DNA of 64,000 bases from Myoxocephalus aenaeus. Its lineage: Eukaryota; Chordata; Actinopteri; Perciformes; Cottidae. A program made the position numbers and the translations under genes. The notes under the pieces were generated by a model that saw only the letters and a program-made list of their open reading frames with translations, was not told where the DNA came from and did no database searches. Every line of letters begins with the position of its first letter. Positions within the stretch are counted from its first letter, which is position 1. The stretch lies in contig JBAMJR010000783.1 of the NCBI GenBank assembly GCA_038501785.1, positions 48,966-112,965 on the forward strand. The letters are read 5' to 3'. Positions 1 to 9,815 of this stretch are shown here, in pieces.

Positions 1-179
1 GTTCCCAGCAATACTGCAATACCGGGTCGATGCGTGGAGTGAACAGAGCAAGCTCCTATTTCATCTCCCAAGGCTAAAAATCTGCTTAATAAGACATCGT
101 CGTATAGAGGACATATCAGATATTAAACTGATAAGAACAGATACTACACTTGATCTTAGCCAAAAGGCCGAGAAGCGAT
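1..179 (-). ncRNA. U2: U2 snRNA, copy 1, cut by the window edge
   Basis: The last 9 nt of the RNA lie outside the window to the left. What is present matches the copy at 2026-2213, including C at RNA position 81. Confidence 0.95.
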
Positions 180-362
180 GACCACAAAGGGTTTGCGTCC
201 TGAGCCCACCTCCTGGGACCGTTCTCACTGGTCATGGTGCAGTTCTTTCAATTAGGCAGAGCAGCGGCAGCTGCTTAGCAACACCCGCCCCAGGCCTCCA
301 TGGTCAGGCTCCATGGTCAGGCATCTAGTAAAGTAAAGATGTATCTCTTTCTTTCTTTTTTT

Positions 363-616
363 AGAACCTGAGGATCAGAGCATGGCACCTTGAGATCAAA
401 GCATAGAAGCCTGATGTCAGAGCAAGATGTATCTCAATATTTCTCTCTTCAAACCTGAGGATCAGAGCATAAGAACCTTGGGATCAAAGCATAGAACCCT
501 GATGTCAGAGCATAGAACCTTGAGATCAAAGCATAGAACCCTGATGTAAGAGCAAGATTGATCTCATTATGTATTTCTCAGAACCTGAGGATCAGAGCAT
601 AGAACCTTGAGATAGA
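363..616. repeat. 21-bp minisatellite, block 1
   Basis: Monomers such as AGAACCTTGAGATCAAAGCAT and AGAACCCTGATGTCAGAGCAT follow each other at a 21-bp period. Groups of monomers are separated by linkers of the form AAGATNNATCTCNTTNTTTCT (near 425-455 and 554-580). This makes a nested repeat. The pyrimidine tract at 334-362 is another such linker. Confidence 0.8.
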
Positions 617-872
617 CTCATTTGAACCATCTTGAGTTAGCAGTGTTTCGCCTCAGTTGATGTGTATATTCTTGCATATGAACTATTCCAGGAGTGACTT
701 CCCCAATCCCTATCCCTCAACCACTCACCTATCAACCTAGCCAAGGGCTCTAACATCTAACACTTTTCTGTGTATCTATTGTCCCGGACTTTCTTTACTC
801 TAGAGAACCAGGGGCACAGGACTTTAAAACAAGCGCACAGGGGGTTTTAACTCAGGGGGTGTGCTTAAGTGT

Positions 873-910
873 GGGTCCACGGGGTCGGAGGGTGAGCCGG
901 GTTAGGGGGG
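873..910 (+). other. Canonical G-quadruplex motif
   Basis: Plus-strand G runs GGG, GGGG, GGG, GGG and GGGGGG are separated by loops of 5, 5, 6 and 3 nt, fitting G3+N1-7 with four or more runs. Two further GGGGG runs lie at 839-860. The motif is present in every unit of both types (for example 40194-40231). G-rich strand is opposite to the snRNA coding direction. Confidence 0.6.
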
Positions 911-932
911 TGAGCTCCAGAGGTGGTTCAAG

Positions 933-948
933 GGGGTCACATGACCCC
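933..948. repeat. Palindrome GGGGTCA-CA-TGACCCC
   Basis: Perfect 7-bp arms with a 2-nt centre, directly before the first stem-loop subrepeat. Present in each unit. Confidence 0.7.
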
Positions 949-1356
949 AACTTTTACCCAGAGAAGGTGACCTTATTCCTGGGTAAAGTTAGCCAATGTG
1001 TGCCCTGGAAGCCATCTCCCTCCAAATGACCCTCCAGTTCCCCAGTGTCCCTGTTACTTCCCCTGACTCTGACCCAGAGTCCCATGTACTTTTATAGGGG
1101 CATTTCCCCAACCTTTACCCAGAGAAAGTGACCTCAAGCCTGGGTAAAGTCAGACCACGAGTGCCCTGGAAGTCATCTTCCTCCAAATGACCCTTCAGTT
1201 CCCCAGTGTCCCTGTTACTTCCCCTGACTCTGACCCAGAGTCCCATGCACTTTTATAGGGGCATTTCCCCAACCTTTACCCAGAGAACGTGACCTCAAAC
1301 CTGGGTAAAGTATGACAAAGCATGCCCTGGAAGTCATCGCCCCCCAAATGACCGTT
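949..1356. repeat. 161-bp subrepeats, each with a 10-bp stem-loop
   Basis: Two and a half copies at a 161-bp period. Each starts with CTTTACCCAG (first copy CTTTTACCCAG) and CTGGGTAAAG as perfect inverted arms around a 17-nt loop containing GTGACCT (arms at 952-961/979-988, 1113-1122/1140-1149 and 1274-1283/1301-1310). The rest of the monomer includes CCCTGGAAG, CCAAATGACC and ACTTTTATAGGGGCATTTCC. Present in all units. Confidence 0.85.
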
Positions 1357-1514
1357 AACCTGAGCATAGAACCTTGGGATCAAAGCATAGAACCTTGAGA
1401 TCACTGCACAGAATCAGAGCAATATTTATCTCATTCTTTCTTTCTTAGAACCTCAGGATCAGAGCATAGAACCGTGAGATCAAAGCATAGAACCCTGATG
1501 TCAGAGCATACAAC
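1356..1514. repeat. 21-bp minisatellite, block 2
   Basis: Same monomer family and linker (ATATTTATCTCATTCTTTC near 1422-1443) as block 1. Gain or loss of one monomer here explains the 21-bp length difference among type B units. Confidence 0.8.
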
Positions 1515-1529
1515 TTAGTCTTAGAAACT

Positions 1530-1552
1530 GTCTCTTTATTTTATTTTCACAA
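1530..1552 (-). terminator. U5 3' box candidate
   Basis: Just after the U5 hairpin the minus strand reads GTGAAAATAAAATAAAGAGA, similar in composition and place to the snRNA 3' box (GTTT-N-AAAARNNAGA) that directs Integrator 3'-end formation. The match is loose. Confidence 0.4.
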
Positions 1553-1556
1553 ATGC

Positions 1557-1679
1557 ACAAGGCTCAGCCGAATGGCAAAGCCTGTCAAAAATAGGTTCAA
1601 CTCATTGGTGTTCCTCTCCACGGAAGTCTTTAGTAAAAGGCGAAAGACTTGTGCGTTATGAAGAGAAACCAAAGTAAGT
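1557..1679 (-). ncRNA. U5: U5 snRNA (reference type A copy)
   Basis: U5 snRNA holds both exon ends in the spliceosome through loop 1. Reading the minus strand, GGTTTCTCTTC pairs with GTGGAGAGGAAC to form the base of stem I. AAGUCUUU and AAAGACUU form a perfect 8-bp stem around the invariant loop CGCCUUUUACU. The Sm site is CUAUUUUUGA. A 3' hairpin follows (1560-1583, GCC-AUUC-GGC at the tip). The total is about 123 nt against about 116 in human. The 5' end is not certain: I place it at the A of ACTTACTTTGG (1679), while alignment with human U5 would put it at 1677. The 3' end is set just after the hairpin. The gene has its own PSE at 1722-1741 and follows U2 on the same strand. Confidence 0.96.
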
Positions 1680-1721
1680 ACTGCCCTCTTGTCAAGAGCA
1701 GCAGGTAATGTAGTCGTCCCA

Positions 1722-1741
1722 GTCAAATGTCTCACGGTAAG
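1722..1741 (-). promoter_or_regulatory. U5 proximal sequence element (PSE)
   Basis: On the minus strand, CTTACCGTGAGACATTT lies about 43-62 bp upstream of the U5 start. It resembles the vertebrate snRNA PSE (YYACCNTRAC-like) and shares ACC-GTGAGA with the U2 flank. It recurs at the same place in every unit. Confidence 0.6.
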
Positions 1742-1774
1742 CCTCGGTTGACGTGCTGTGTTCAAAACAACAGG

Positions 1775-1794
1775 CCACACCCATTACCACGCCC
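1775..1794 (-). promoter_or_regulatory. CACCC/GC-box pair upstream of U5 (possible distal element)
   Basis: The minus strand reads GGGCGTGG TAAT GGGTGTGG, two Sp1/KLF-type boxes at about -96 to -115 from the U5 start. Two ATTTTAAAGAG repeats lie just upstream (1797-1830). By position it could serve as the distal enhancer of the U5 gene. No octamer is seen here. Confidence 0.4.
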
Positions 1795-1950
1795 ATATTT
1801 TAAAGAGGGCGTTCCCACATTTTAAAGAGAGCAACAGTGTCCATTGCACAGTCTGTGTCCCTTCCAATAGAGAGAGGGGCATCAGTAACAGGTACACAGG
1901 CCCTTTGTTTGACACATGTCCTGAAGACCGACAGCGACTGAGACTTGTAT

Positions 1951-1976
1951 CGTTGACGACAGAATCAAAGTCAACG
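1951..1976 (-). repeat. Inverted repeat downstream of U2
   Basis: Perfect 7-bp arms with a 12-nt loop, 50-75 nt past the U2 3' end. It could form a stem in the unprocessed U2 transcript. Not followed by a T run. Confidence 0.5.
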
Positions 1977-1997
1977 ACAGACTGCTCCATCGGATTG

Positions 1998-2013
1998 GTG
2001 TTTTGTTGTCCAC
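1998..2013 (-). terminator. U2 3' box candidate
   Basis: The minus strand reads GTGGACAACAAAACACC 13-28 nt after the U2 3' end. Only the A-rich core resembles a 3' box, so this is a weak call made mainly from position. Confidence 0.25.
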
Positions 2014-2025
2014 AAGGCATTTGAA

Positions 2026-2213
2026 GGGTGCACCGTTCCCAGCAATACTGCAATACCGGGTCGATGCGTGGAGTGAACAGAGCAAGCTCCTATTTCATCT
2101 CCCAAGGCTAAAAATCTGCTTAATAAGACATCGTCGTATAGAGGACATATCAGATATTAAACTGATAAGAACAGATACTACACTTGATCTTAGCCAAAAG
2201 GCCGAGAAGCGAT
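2026..2213 (-). ncRNA. U2: U2 snRNA, copy 2 (reference copy)
   Basis: U2 snRNA pairs with the intron branchpoint and with U6 in the nuclear spliceosome. Reading the minus strand, the RNA starts ATCGCTTCTCGGCCTTTTGG, as in other metazoan U2, which fixes the 5' end at 2213. RNA positions 33-38 are GUAGUA, the branchpoint-pairing sequence. Stem IIa (AUCAG/CUGAU) is intact. The Sm site is GAUUUUUAG. The stem-loop IV loop AUUGCAGUAC, bound by U2B''/U2A', is present, and the 3' end is GGTGCACCC. This gives 188 nt, the usual mature U2 length. Position 81 is C instead of G, which puts a C-C mismatch in stem IIb (UCCUC 69-73 against GACGA 79-83). A PSE lies upstream, and a U5 gene follows 346 bp downstream on the same strand. 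Identity is certain; whether this mismatched variant is used is unknown. Confidence 0.98.
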
Positions 2214-2252
2214 GACCACAAAGGGTTTGCGTCCTGAGCCCACCTCCTGGGA

Positions 2253-2273
2253 CCGTTCTCACTGGTCATGGTG
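2253..2273 (-). promoter_or_regulatory. U2 proximal sequence element (PSE)
   Basis: On the minus strand, ATGACCAGTGAGAACGG lies at about -40 to -60 from the U2 start. It shares the core ACC(A)GTGAGA with the U5 flank at nearly the same distance, while the two flanks are otherwise unlike. No TATA box is seen between it and the start, as expected for an RNA polymerase II snRNA promoter. Confidence 0.6.
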
Positions 2274-2292
2274 CAGTTCTTTCAATTAGGCA

Positions 2293-2357
2293 GAGCAGCG
2301 GCAGCTGCTTAGCAACACCCGCCCCAGGCCTCCATGGTCAGGCTCCATGGTCAGGCA
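2293..2357 (-). promoter_or_regulatory. U2 upstream GC box, inverted repeat and 13-bp direct repeats
   Basis: Three elements stand upstream of the PSE. AGCAGC-GGCA-GCTGCT (2294-2309) is an inverted repeat with a CAGCTG E-box. A GC box (CCGCCCC on plus, 2319-2325) lies at about -106 to -112. CCATGGTCAGGC occurs twice in tandem (2332-2357, 13-bp period). By position they could act as the distal enhancer of U2. They recur in every unit. Confidence 0.4.
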
Positions 2358-3590
2358 TCTAGTAAAGTAAAGATGTATCTCTTTCTTTCTTTTTTTAGAA
2401 CCTGAGGATCAGAGCATGGCACCTTGAGATCAAAGCATAGAAGCCTGATGTCAGAGCAAGATGTATCTCAATATTTCTCTCTTCAAACCTGAGGATCAGA
2501 GCATAAGAACCTTGGGATCAAAGCATAGAACCCTGATGTCAGAGCATAGAACCTTGAGATCAAAGCATAGAACCCTGATGTAAGAGCAAGATTGATCTCA
2601 TTATGTATTTCTCAGAACCTGAGGATCAGAGCATAGAACCTTGAGATAGACTCATTTGAACCATCTTGAGTTAGCAGTGTTTCGCCTCAGTTGATGTGTA
2701 TATTCTTGCATATGAACTATTCCAGGAGTGACTTCCCCAATCCCTATCCCTCAACCACTCACCTATCAACCTAGCCAAGGGCTCTAACATCTAACACTTT
2801 TCTGTGTATCTATTGTCCCGGACTTTCTTTACTCTAGAGAACCAGGGGCACAGGACTTTAAAACAAGCGCACAGGGGGTTTTAACTCAGGGGGTGTGCTT
2901 AAGTGTGGGTCCACGGGGTCGGAGGGTGAGCCGGGTTAGGGGGGTGAGCTCCAGAGGTGGTTCAAGGGGGTCACATGACCCCAACTTTTACCCAGAGAAG
3001 GTGACCTTATTCCTGGGTAAAGTTAGCCAATGTGTGCCCTGGAAGCCATCTCCCTCCAAATGACCCTCCAGTTCCCCAGTGTCCCTGTTACTTCCCCTGA
3101 CTCTGACCCAGAGTCCCATGTACTTTTATAGGGGCATTTCCCCAACCTTTACCCAGAGAAAGTGACCTCAAGCCTGGGTAAAGTCAGACCACGAGTGCCC
3201 TGGAAGTCATCTTCCTCCAAATGACCCTTCAGTTCCCCAGTGTCCCTGTTACTTCCCCTGACTCTGACCCAGAGTCCCATGCACTTTTATAGGGGCATTT
3301 CCCCAACCTTTACCCAGAGAACGTGACCTCAAACCTGGGTAAAGTATGACAAAGCATGCCCTGGAAGTCATCGCCCCCCAAATGACCGTTAACCTGAGCA
3401 TAGAACCTTGGGATCAAAGCATAGAACCTTGAGATCACTGCACAGAATCAGAGCAATATTTATCTCATTCTTTCTTTCTTAGAACCTCAGGATCAGAGCA
3501 TAGAACCGTGAGATCAAAGCATAGAACCCTGATGTCAGAGCATACAACTTAGTCTTAGAAACTGTCTCTTTATTTTATTTTCACAAATGC

Positions 3591-3713
3591 ACAAGGCTCA
3601 GCCGAATGGCAAAGCCTGTCAAAAATAGGTTCAACTCATTGGTGTTCCTCTCCACGGAAGTCTTTAGTAAAAGGCGAAAGACTTGTGCGTTATGAAGAGA
3701 AACCAAAGTAAGT
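3591..3713 (-). ncRNA. U5: U5 snRNA, unit 2
   Basis: Identical to the copy at 1557-1679 as far as I can see. Confidence 0.95.
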
Positions 3714-4059
3714 ACTGCCCTCTTGTCAAGAGCAGCAGGTAATGTAGTCGTCCCAGTCAAATGTCTCACGGTAAGCCTCGGTTGACGTGCTGTGTTCAAA
3801 ACAACAGGCCACACCCATTACCACGCCCATATTTTAAAGAGGGCGTTCCCACATTTTAAAGAGAGCAACAGTGTCCATTGCACAGTCTGTGTCCCTTCCA
3901 ATAGAGAGAGGGGCATCAGTAACAGGTACACAGGCCCTTTGTTTGACACATGTCCTGAAGACCGACAGCGACTGAGACTTGTATCGTTGACGACAGAATC
4001 AAAGTCAACGACAGACTGCTCCATCGGATTGGTGTTTTGTTGTCCACAAGGCATTTGAA

Positions 4060-4247
4060 GGGTGCACCGTTCCCAGCAATACTGCAATACCGGGTCAATG
4101 CGTGGAGTGAACAGAGCAAGCTCCTATTTCATCTCCCAAGGCTAAAAATCTGCTTAATAAGACATCCTCGTATAGAGGACATATCAGATATTAAACTGAT
4201 AAGAACAGATACTACACTTGATCTTAGCCAAAAGGCCGAGAAGCGAT
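4060..4247 (-). ncRNA. U2: U2 snRNA, copy 3 (C151U subfamily)
   Basis: Full 188 nt. Position 81 is G, so stem IIb is fully paired. RNA position 151 is U instead of C (base 4097). Only this copy and the next share that change. Confidence 0.97.
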
Positions 4248-5624
4248 GACCACAAAGGGTTTGCGTCCTGAGCCCACCTCCTGGGACCGTTCTCACTGGT
4301 CATGGTGCAGTTCTTTCAATTAGGCAGAGCAGCGGCAGCTGCTTAGCAACACCCGCCCCAGGCCTCCATGGTCAGGCTCCATGGTCAGGCATCTAGTAAA
4401 GTAAAGATGTATCTCTTTCTTTCTTTTTTTAGAACCTGAGGATCAGAGCATGGCACCTTGAGATCAAAGCATAGAAGCCTGATGTCAGAGCAAGATGTAT
4501 CTCAATATTTCTCTCTTCAAACCTGAGGATCAGAGCATAAGAACCTTGGGATCAAAGCATAGAACCCTGATGTCAGAGCATAGAACCTTGAGATCAAAGC
4601 ATAGAACCCTGATGTAAGAGCAAGATTGATCTCATTATGTATTTCTCAGAACCTGAGGATCAGAGCATAGAACCTTGAGATAGACTCATTTGAACCATCT
4701 TGAGTTAGCAGTGTTTCGCCTCAGTTGATGTGTATATTCTTGCATATGAACTATTCCAGGAGTGACTTCCCCAATCCCTATCCCTCAACCACTCACCTAT
4801 CAACCTAGCCAAGGGCTCTAACATCTAACACTTTTCTGTGTATCTATTGTCCCGGACTTTCTTTACTCTAGAGAACCAGGGGCACAGGACTTTAAAACAA
4901 GCGCACAGGGGGTTTTAACTCAGGGGGTGTGCTTAAGTGTGGGTCCACGGGGTCGGAGGGTGAGCCGGGTTAGGGGGGTGAGCTCCAGAGGTGGTTCAAG
5001 GGGGTCACATGACCCCAACTTTTACCCAGAGAAGGTGACCTTATTCCTGGGTAAAGTTAGCCAATGTGTGCCCTGGAAGCCATCTCCCTCCAAATGACCC
5101 TCCAGTTCCCCAGTGTCCCTGTTACTTCCCCTGACTCTGACCCAGAGTCCCATGTACTTTTATAGGGGCATTTCCCCAACCTTTACCCAGAGAAAGTGAC
5201 CTCAAGCCTGGGTAAAGTCAGACCACGAGTGCCCTGGAAGTCATCTTCCTCCAAATGACCCTTCAGTTCCCCAGTGTCCCTGTTACTTCCCCTGACTCTG
5301 ACCCAGAGTCCCATGCACTTTTATAGGGGCATTTCCCCAACCTTTACCCAGAGAACGTGACCTCAAACCTGGGTAAAGTATGACAAAGCATGCCCTGGAA
5401 GTCATCGCCCCCCAAATGACCGTTAACCTGAGCATAGAACCTTGGGATCAAAGCATAGAACCTTGAGATCACTGCACAGAATCAGAGCAATATTTATCTC
5501 ATTCTTTCTTTCTTAGAACCTCAGGATCAGAGCATAGAACCGTGAGATCAAAGCATAGAACCCTGATGTCAGAGCATACAACTTAGTCTTAGAAACTGTC
5601 TCTTTATTTTATTTTCACAAATGC

Positions 5625-5747
5625 ACAAGGCTCAGCCGAATGGCAAAGCCTGTCAAAAATAGGTTCAACTCATTGGTGTTCCTCTCCACGGAAGTCTTTA
5701 GTAAAAGGCGAAAGACTTGTGCGTTATGAAGAGAAACCAAAGTAAGT
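5625..5747 (-). ncRNA. U5: U5 snRNA, unit 3
   Basis: Identical to the reference copy. Confidence 0.95.
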
Positions 5748-6093
5748 ACTGCCCTCTTGTCAAGAGCAGCAGGTAATGTAGTCGTCCCAGTCAAATGTCT
5801 CACGGTAAGCCTCGGTTGACGTGCTGTGTTCAAAACAACAGGCCACACCCATTACCACGCCCATATTTTAAAGAGGGCGTTCCCACATTTTAAAGAGAGC
5901 AACAGTGTCCATTGCACAGTCTGTGTCCCTTCCAATAGAGAGAGGGGCATCAGTAACAGGTACACAGGCCCTTTGTTTGACACATGTCCTGAAGACCGAC
6001 AGCGACTGAGACTTGTATCGTTGACGACAGAATCAAAGTCAACGACAGACTGCTCCATCGGATTGGTGTTTTGTTGTCCACAAGGCATTTGAA

Positions 6094-6281
6094 GGGTGCA
6101 CCGTTCCCAGCAATACTGCAATACCGGGTCAATGCGTGGAGTGAACAGAGCAAGCTCCTATTTCATCTCCCAAGGCTAAAAATCTGCTTAATAAGACATC
6201 CTCGTATAGAGGACATATCAGATATTAAACTGATAAGAACAGATACTACACTTGATCTTAGCCAAAAGGCCGAGAAGCGAT
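6094..6281 (-). ncRNA. U2: U2 snRNA, copy 4 (C151U subfamily)
   Basis: Same sequence as copy 3: U at position 151, and G81 with intact stem IIb. Confidence 0.97.
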
Positions 6282-7658
6282 GACCACAAAGGGTTTGCGT
6301 CCTGAGCCCACCTCCTGGGACCGTTCTCACTGGTCATGGTGCAGTTCTTTCAATTAGGCAGAGCAGCGGCAGCTGCTTAGCAACACCCGCCCCAGGCCTC
6401 CATGGTCAGGCTCCATGGTCAGGCATCTAGTAAAGTAAAGATGTATCTCTTTCTTTCTTTTTTTAGAACCTGAGGATCAGAGCATGGCACCTTGAGATCA
6501 AAGCATAGAAGCCTGATGTCAGAGCAAGATGTATCTCAATATTTCTCTCTTCAAACCTGAGGATCAGAGCATAAGAACCTTGGGATCAAAGCATAGAACC
6601 CTGATGTCAGAGCATAGAACCTTGAGATCAAAGCATAGAACCCTGATGTAAGAGCAAGATTGATCTCATTATGTATTTCTCAGAACCTGAGGATCAGAGC
6701 ATAGAACCTTGAGATAGACTCATTTGAACCATCTTGAGTTAGCAGTGTTTCGCCTCAGTTGATGTGTATATTCTTGCATATGAACTATTCCAGGAGTGAC
6801 TTCCCCAATCCCTATCCCTCAACCACTCACCTATCAACCTAGCCAAGGGCTCTAACATCTAACACTTTTCTGTGTATCTATTGTCCCGGACTTTCTTTAC
6901 TCTAGAGAACCAGGGGCACAGGACTTTAAAACAAGCGCACAGGGGGTTTTAACTCAGGGGGTGTGCTTAAGTGTGGGTCCACGGGGTCGGAGGGTGAGCC
7001 GGGTTAGGGGGGTGAGCTCCAGAGGTGGTTCAAGGGGGTCACATGACCCCAACTTTTACCCAGAGAAGGTGACCTTATTCCTGGGTAAAGTTAGCCAATG
7101 TGTGCCCTGGAAGCCATCTCCCTCCAAATGACCCTCCAGTTCCCCAGTGTCCCTGTTACTTCCCCTGACTCTGACCCAGAGTCCCATGTACTTTTATAGG
7201 GGCATTTCCCCAACCTTTACCCAGAGAAAGTGACCTCAAGCCTGGGTAAAGTCAGACCACGAGTGCCCTGGAAGTCATCTTCCTCCAAATGACCCTTCAG
7301 TTCCCCAGTGTCCCTGTTACTTCCCCTGACTCTGACCCAGAGTCCCATGCACTTTTATAGGGGCATTTCCCCAACCTTTACCCAGAGAACGTGACCTCAA
7401 ACCTGGGTAAAGTATGACAAAGCATGCCCTGGAAGTCATCGCCCCCCAAATGACCGTTAACCTGAGCATAGAACCTTGGGATCAAAGCATAGAACCTTGA
7501 GATCACTGCACAGAATCAGAGCAATATTTATCTCATTCTTTCTTTCTTAGAACCTCAGGATCAGAGCATAGAACCGTGAGATCAAAGCATAGAACCCTGA
7601 TGTCAGAGCATACAACTTAGTCTTAGAAACTGTCTCTTTATTTTATTTTCACAAATGC

Positions 7659-7781
7659 ACAAGGCTCAGCCGAATGGCAAAGCCTGTCAAAAATAGGTTC
7701 AACTCATTGGTGTTCCTCTCCACGGAAGTCTTTAGTAAAAGGCGAAAGACTTGTGCGTTATGAAGAGAAACCAAAGTAAGT
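7659..7781 (-). ncRNA. U5: U5 snRNA, unit 4
   Basis: Identical to the reference copy. Confidence 0.95.
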
Positions 7782-8127
7782 ACTGCCCTCTTGTCAAGAG
7801 CAGCAGGTAATGTAGTCGTCCCAGTCAAATGTCTCACGGTAAGCCTCGGTTGACGTGCTGTGTTCAAAACAACAGGCCACACCCATTACCACGCCCATAT
7901 TTTAAAGAGGGCGTTCCCACATTTTAAAGAGAGCAACAGTGTCCATTGCACAGTCTGTGTCCCTTCCAATAGAGAGAGGGGCATCAGTAACAGGTACACA
8001 GGCCCTTTGTTTGACACATGTCCTGAAGACCGACAGCGACTGAGACTTGTATCGTTGACGACAGAATCAAAGTCAACGACAGACTGCTCCATCGGATTGG
8101 TGTTTTGTTGTCCACAAGGCATTTGAA

Positions 8128-8315
8128 GGGTGCACCGTTCCCAGCAATACTGCAATACCGGGTCGATGCGTGGAGTGAACAGAGCAAGCTCCTATTTCAT
8201 CTCCCAAGGCTAAAAATCTGCTTAATAAGACATCGTCGTATAGAGGACATATCAGATATTAAACTGATAAGAACAGATACTACACTTGATCTTAGCCAAA
8301 AGGCCGAGAAGCGAT
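8128..8315 (-). ncRNA. U2: U2 snRNA, copy 5 (G81C)
   Basis: Returns to the copy 2 sequence with C81. No other change seen. Confidence 0.97.
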
Positions 8316-9692
8316 GACCACAAAGGGTTTGCGTCCTGAGCCCACCTCCTGGGACCGTTCTCACTGGTCATGGTGCAGTTCTTTCAATTAGGCAGAGCAG
8401 CGGCAGCTGCTTAGCAACACCCGCCCCAGGCCTCCATGGTCAGGCTCCATGGTCAGGCATCTAGTAAAGTAAAGATGTATCTCTTTCTTTCTTTTTTTAG
8501 AACCTGAGGATCAGAGCATGGCACCTTGAGATCAAAGCATAGAAGCCTGATGTCAGAGCAAGATGTATCTCAATATTTCTCTCTTCAAACCTGAGGATCA
8601 GAGCATAAGAACCTTGGGATCAAAGCATAGAACCCTGATGTCAGAGCATAGAACCTTGAGATCAAAGCATAGAACCCTGATGTAAGAGCAAGATTGATCT
8701 CATTATGTATTTCTCAGAACCTGAGGATCAGAGCATAGAACCTTGAGATAGACTCATTTGAACCATCTTGAGTTAGCAGTGTTTCGCCTCAGTTGATGTG
8801 TATATTCTTGCATATGAACTATTCCAGGAGTGACTTCCCCAATCCCTATCCCTCAACCACTCACCTATCAACCTAGCCAAGGGCTCTAACATCTAACACT
8901 TTTCTGTGTATCTATTGTCCCGGACTTTCTTTACTCTAGAGAACCAGGGGCACAGGACTTTAAAACAAGCGCACAGGGGGTTTTAACTCAGGGGGTGTGC
9001 TTAAGTGTGGGTCCACGGGGTCGGAGGGTGAGCCGGGTTAGGGGGGTGAGCTCCAGAGGTGGTTCAAGGGGGTCACATGACCCCAACTTTTACCCAGAGA
9101 AGGTGACCTTATTCCTGGGTAAAGTTAGCCAATGTGTGCCCTGGAAGCCATCTCCCTCCAAATGACCCTCCAGTTCCCCAGTGTCCCTGTTACTTCCCCT
9201 GACTCTGACCCAGAGTCCCATGTACTTTTATAGGGGCATTTCCCCAACCTTTACCCAGAGAAAGTGACCTCAAGCCTGGGTAAAGTCAGACCACGAGTGC
9301 CCTGGAAGTCATCTTCCTCCAAATGACCCTTCAGTTCCCCAGTGTCCCTGTTACTTCCCCTGACTCTGACCCAGAGTCCCATGCACTTTTATAGGGGCAT
9401 TTCCCCAACCTTTACCCAGAGAACGTGACCTCAAACCTGGGTAAAGTATGACAAAGCATGCCCTGGAAGTCATCGCCCCCCAAATGACCGTTAACCTGAG
9501 CATAGAACCTTGGGATCAAAGCATAGAACCTTGAGATCACTGCACAGAATCAGAGCAATATTTATCTCATTCTTTCTTTCTTAGAACCTCAGGATCAGAG
9601 CATAGAACCGTGAGATCAAAGCATAGAACCCTGATGTCAGAGCATACAACTTAGTCTTAGAAACTGTCTCTTTATTTTATTTTCACAAATGC

Positions 9693-9815
9693 ACAAGGCT
9701 CAGCCGAATGGCAAAGCCTGTCAAAAATAGGTTCAACTCATTGGTGTTCCTCTCCACGGAAGTCTTTAGTAAAAGGCGAAAGACTTGTGCGTTATGAAGA
9801 GAAACCAAAGTAAGT
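9693..9815 (-). ncRNA. U5: U5 snRNA, unit 5
   Basis: Identical to the reference copy. Confidence 0.95.

Larger units (their letters stand above)
180..1556. other. Long spacer between units, type A (first copy)
   Basis: 1377 bp without a gene. From left to right it holds: U2 promoter (180-330), a pyrimidine tract (334-362), minisatellite block 1 (363-616), 210 bp without recognised features, a G-rich stretch (839-936), a palindrome (933-948), the 161-bp subrepeats with stem-loops (949-1356), minisatellite block 2 (1356-1514) and the U5 3' flank. The same order recurs in every type A spacer. Confidence 0.85.
1680..2025 (-). other. 346-bp spacer between U2 and U5
   Basis: Contains, from high to low coordinates, the possible U2 3' box, an inverted repeat CGTTGAC/GTCAACG (1951-1976), about 150 bp without a recognised element, and the U5 promoter. 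Type B units have CGTTGAT in the left arm, so the pair nearest the loop is lost. No gene is seen. Confidence 0.7.

Noticed and set aside
363..616. CRISPR-like array because of short regular repeats
   Set aside because: Monomers are head-to-tail with no unique spacers, in a eukaryotic snRNA repeat. It is a minisatellite.
691..705. Octamer-like distal enhancer (TTGCATAT)
   Set aside because: It differs from the octamer ATGCAAAT and lies about 500 bp upstream of the U2 start, much farther than the usual -220 or so.
1838..1850. TCCATTGCAC resembling the U1 stem-loop II loop
   Set aside because: Only about ten bases match, no stem or other U1 part surrounds it, and no U1 5' end is found in the unit.
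1547..2215. Recurring open reading frames of 67-152 codons on both strands in every unit
   Set aside because: They run across the U2 and U5 genes and their promoters in several frames, change length with single-base indels, and have no recognisable domain. They repeat only because the unit repeats.
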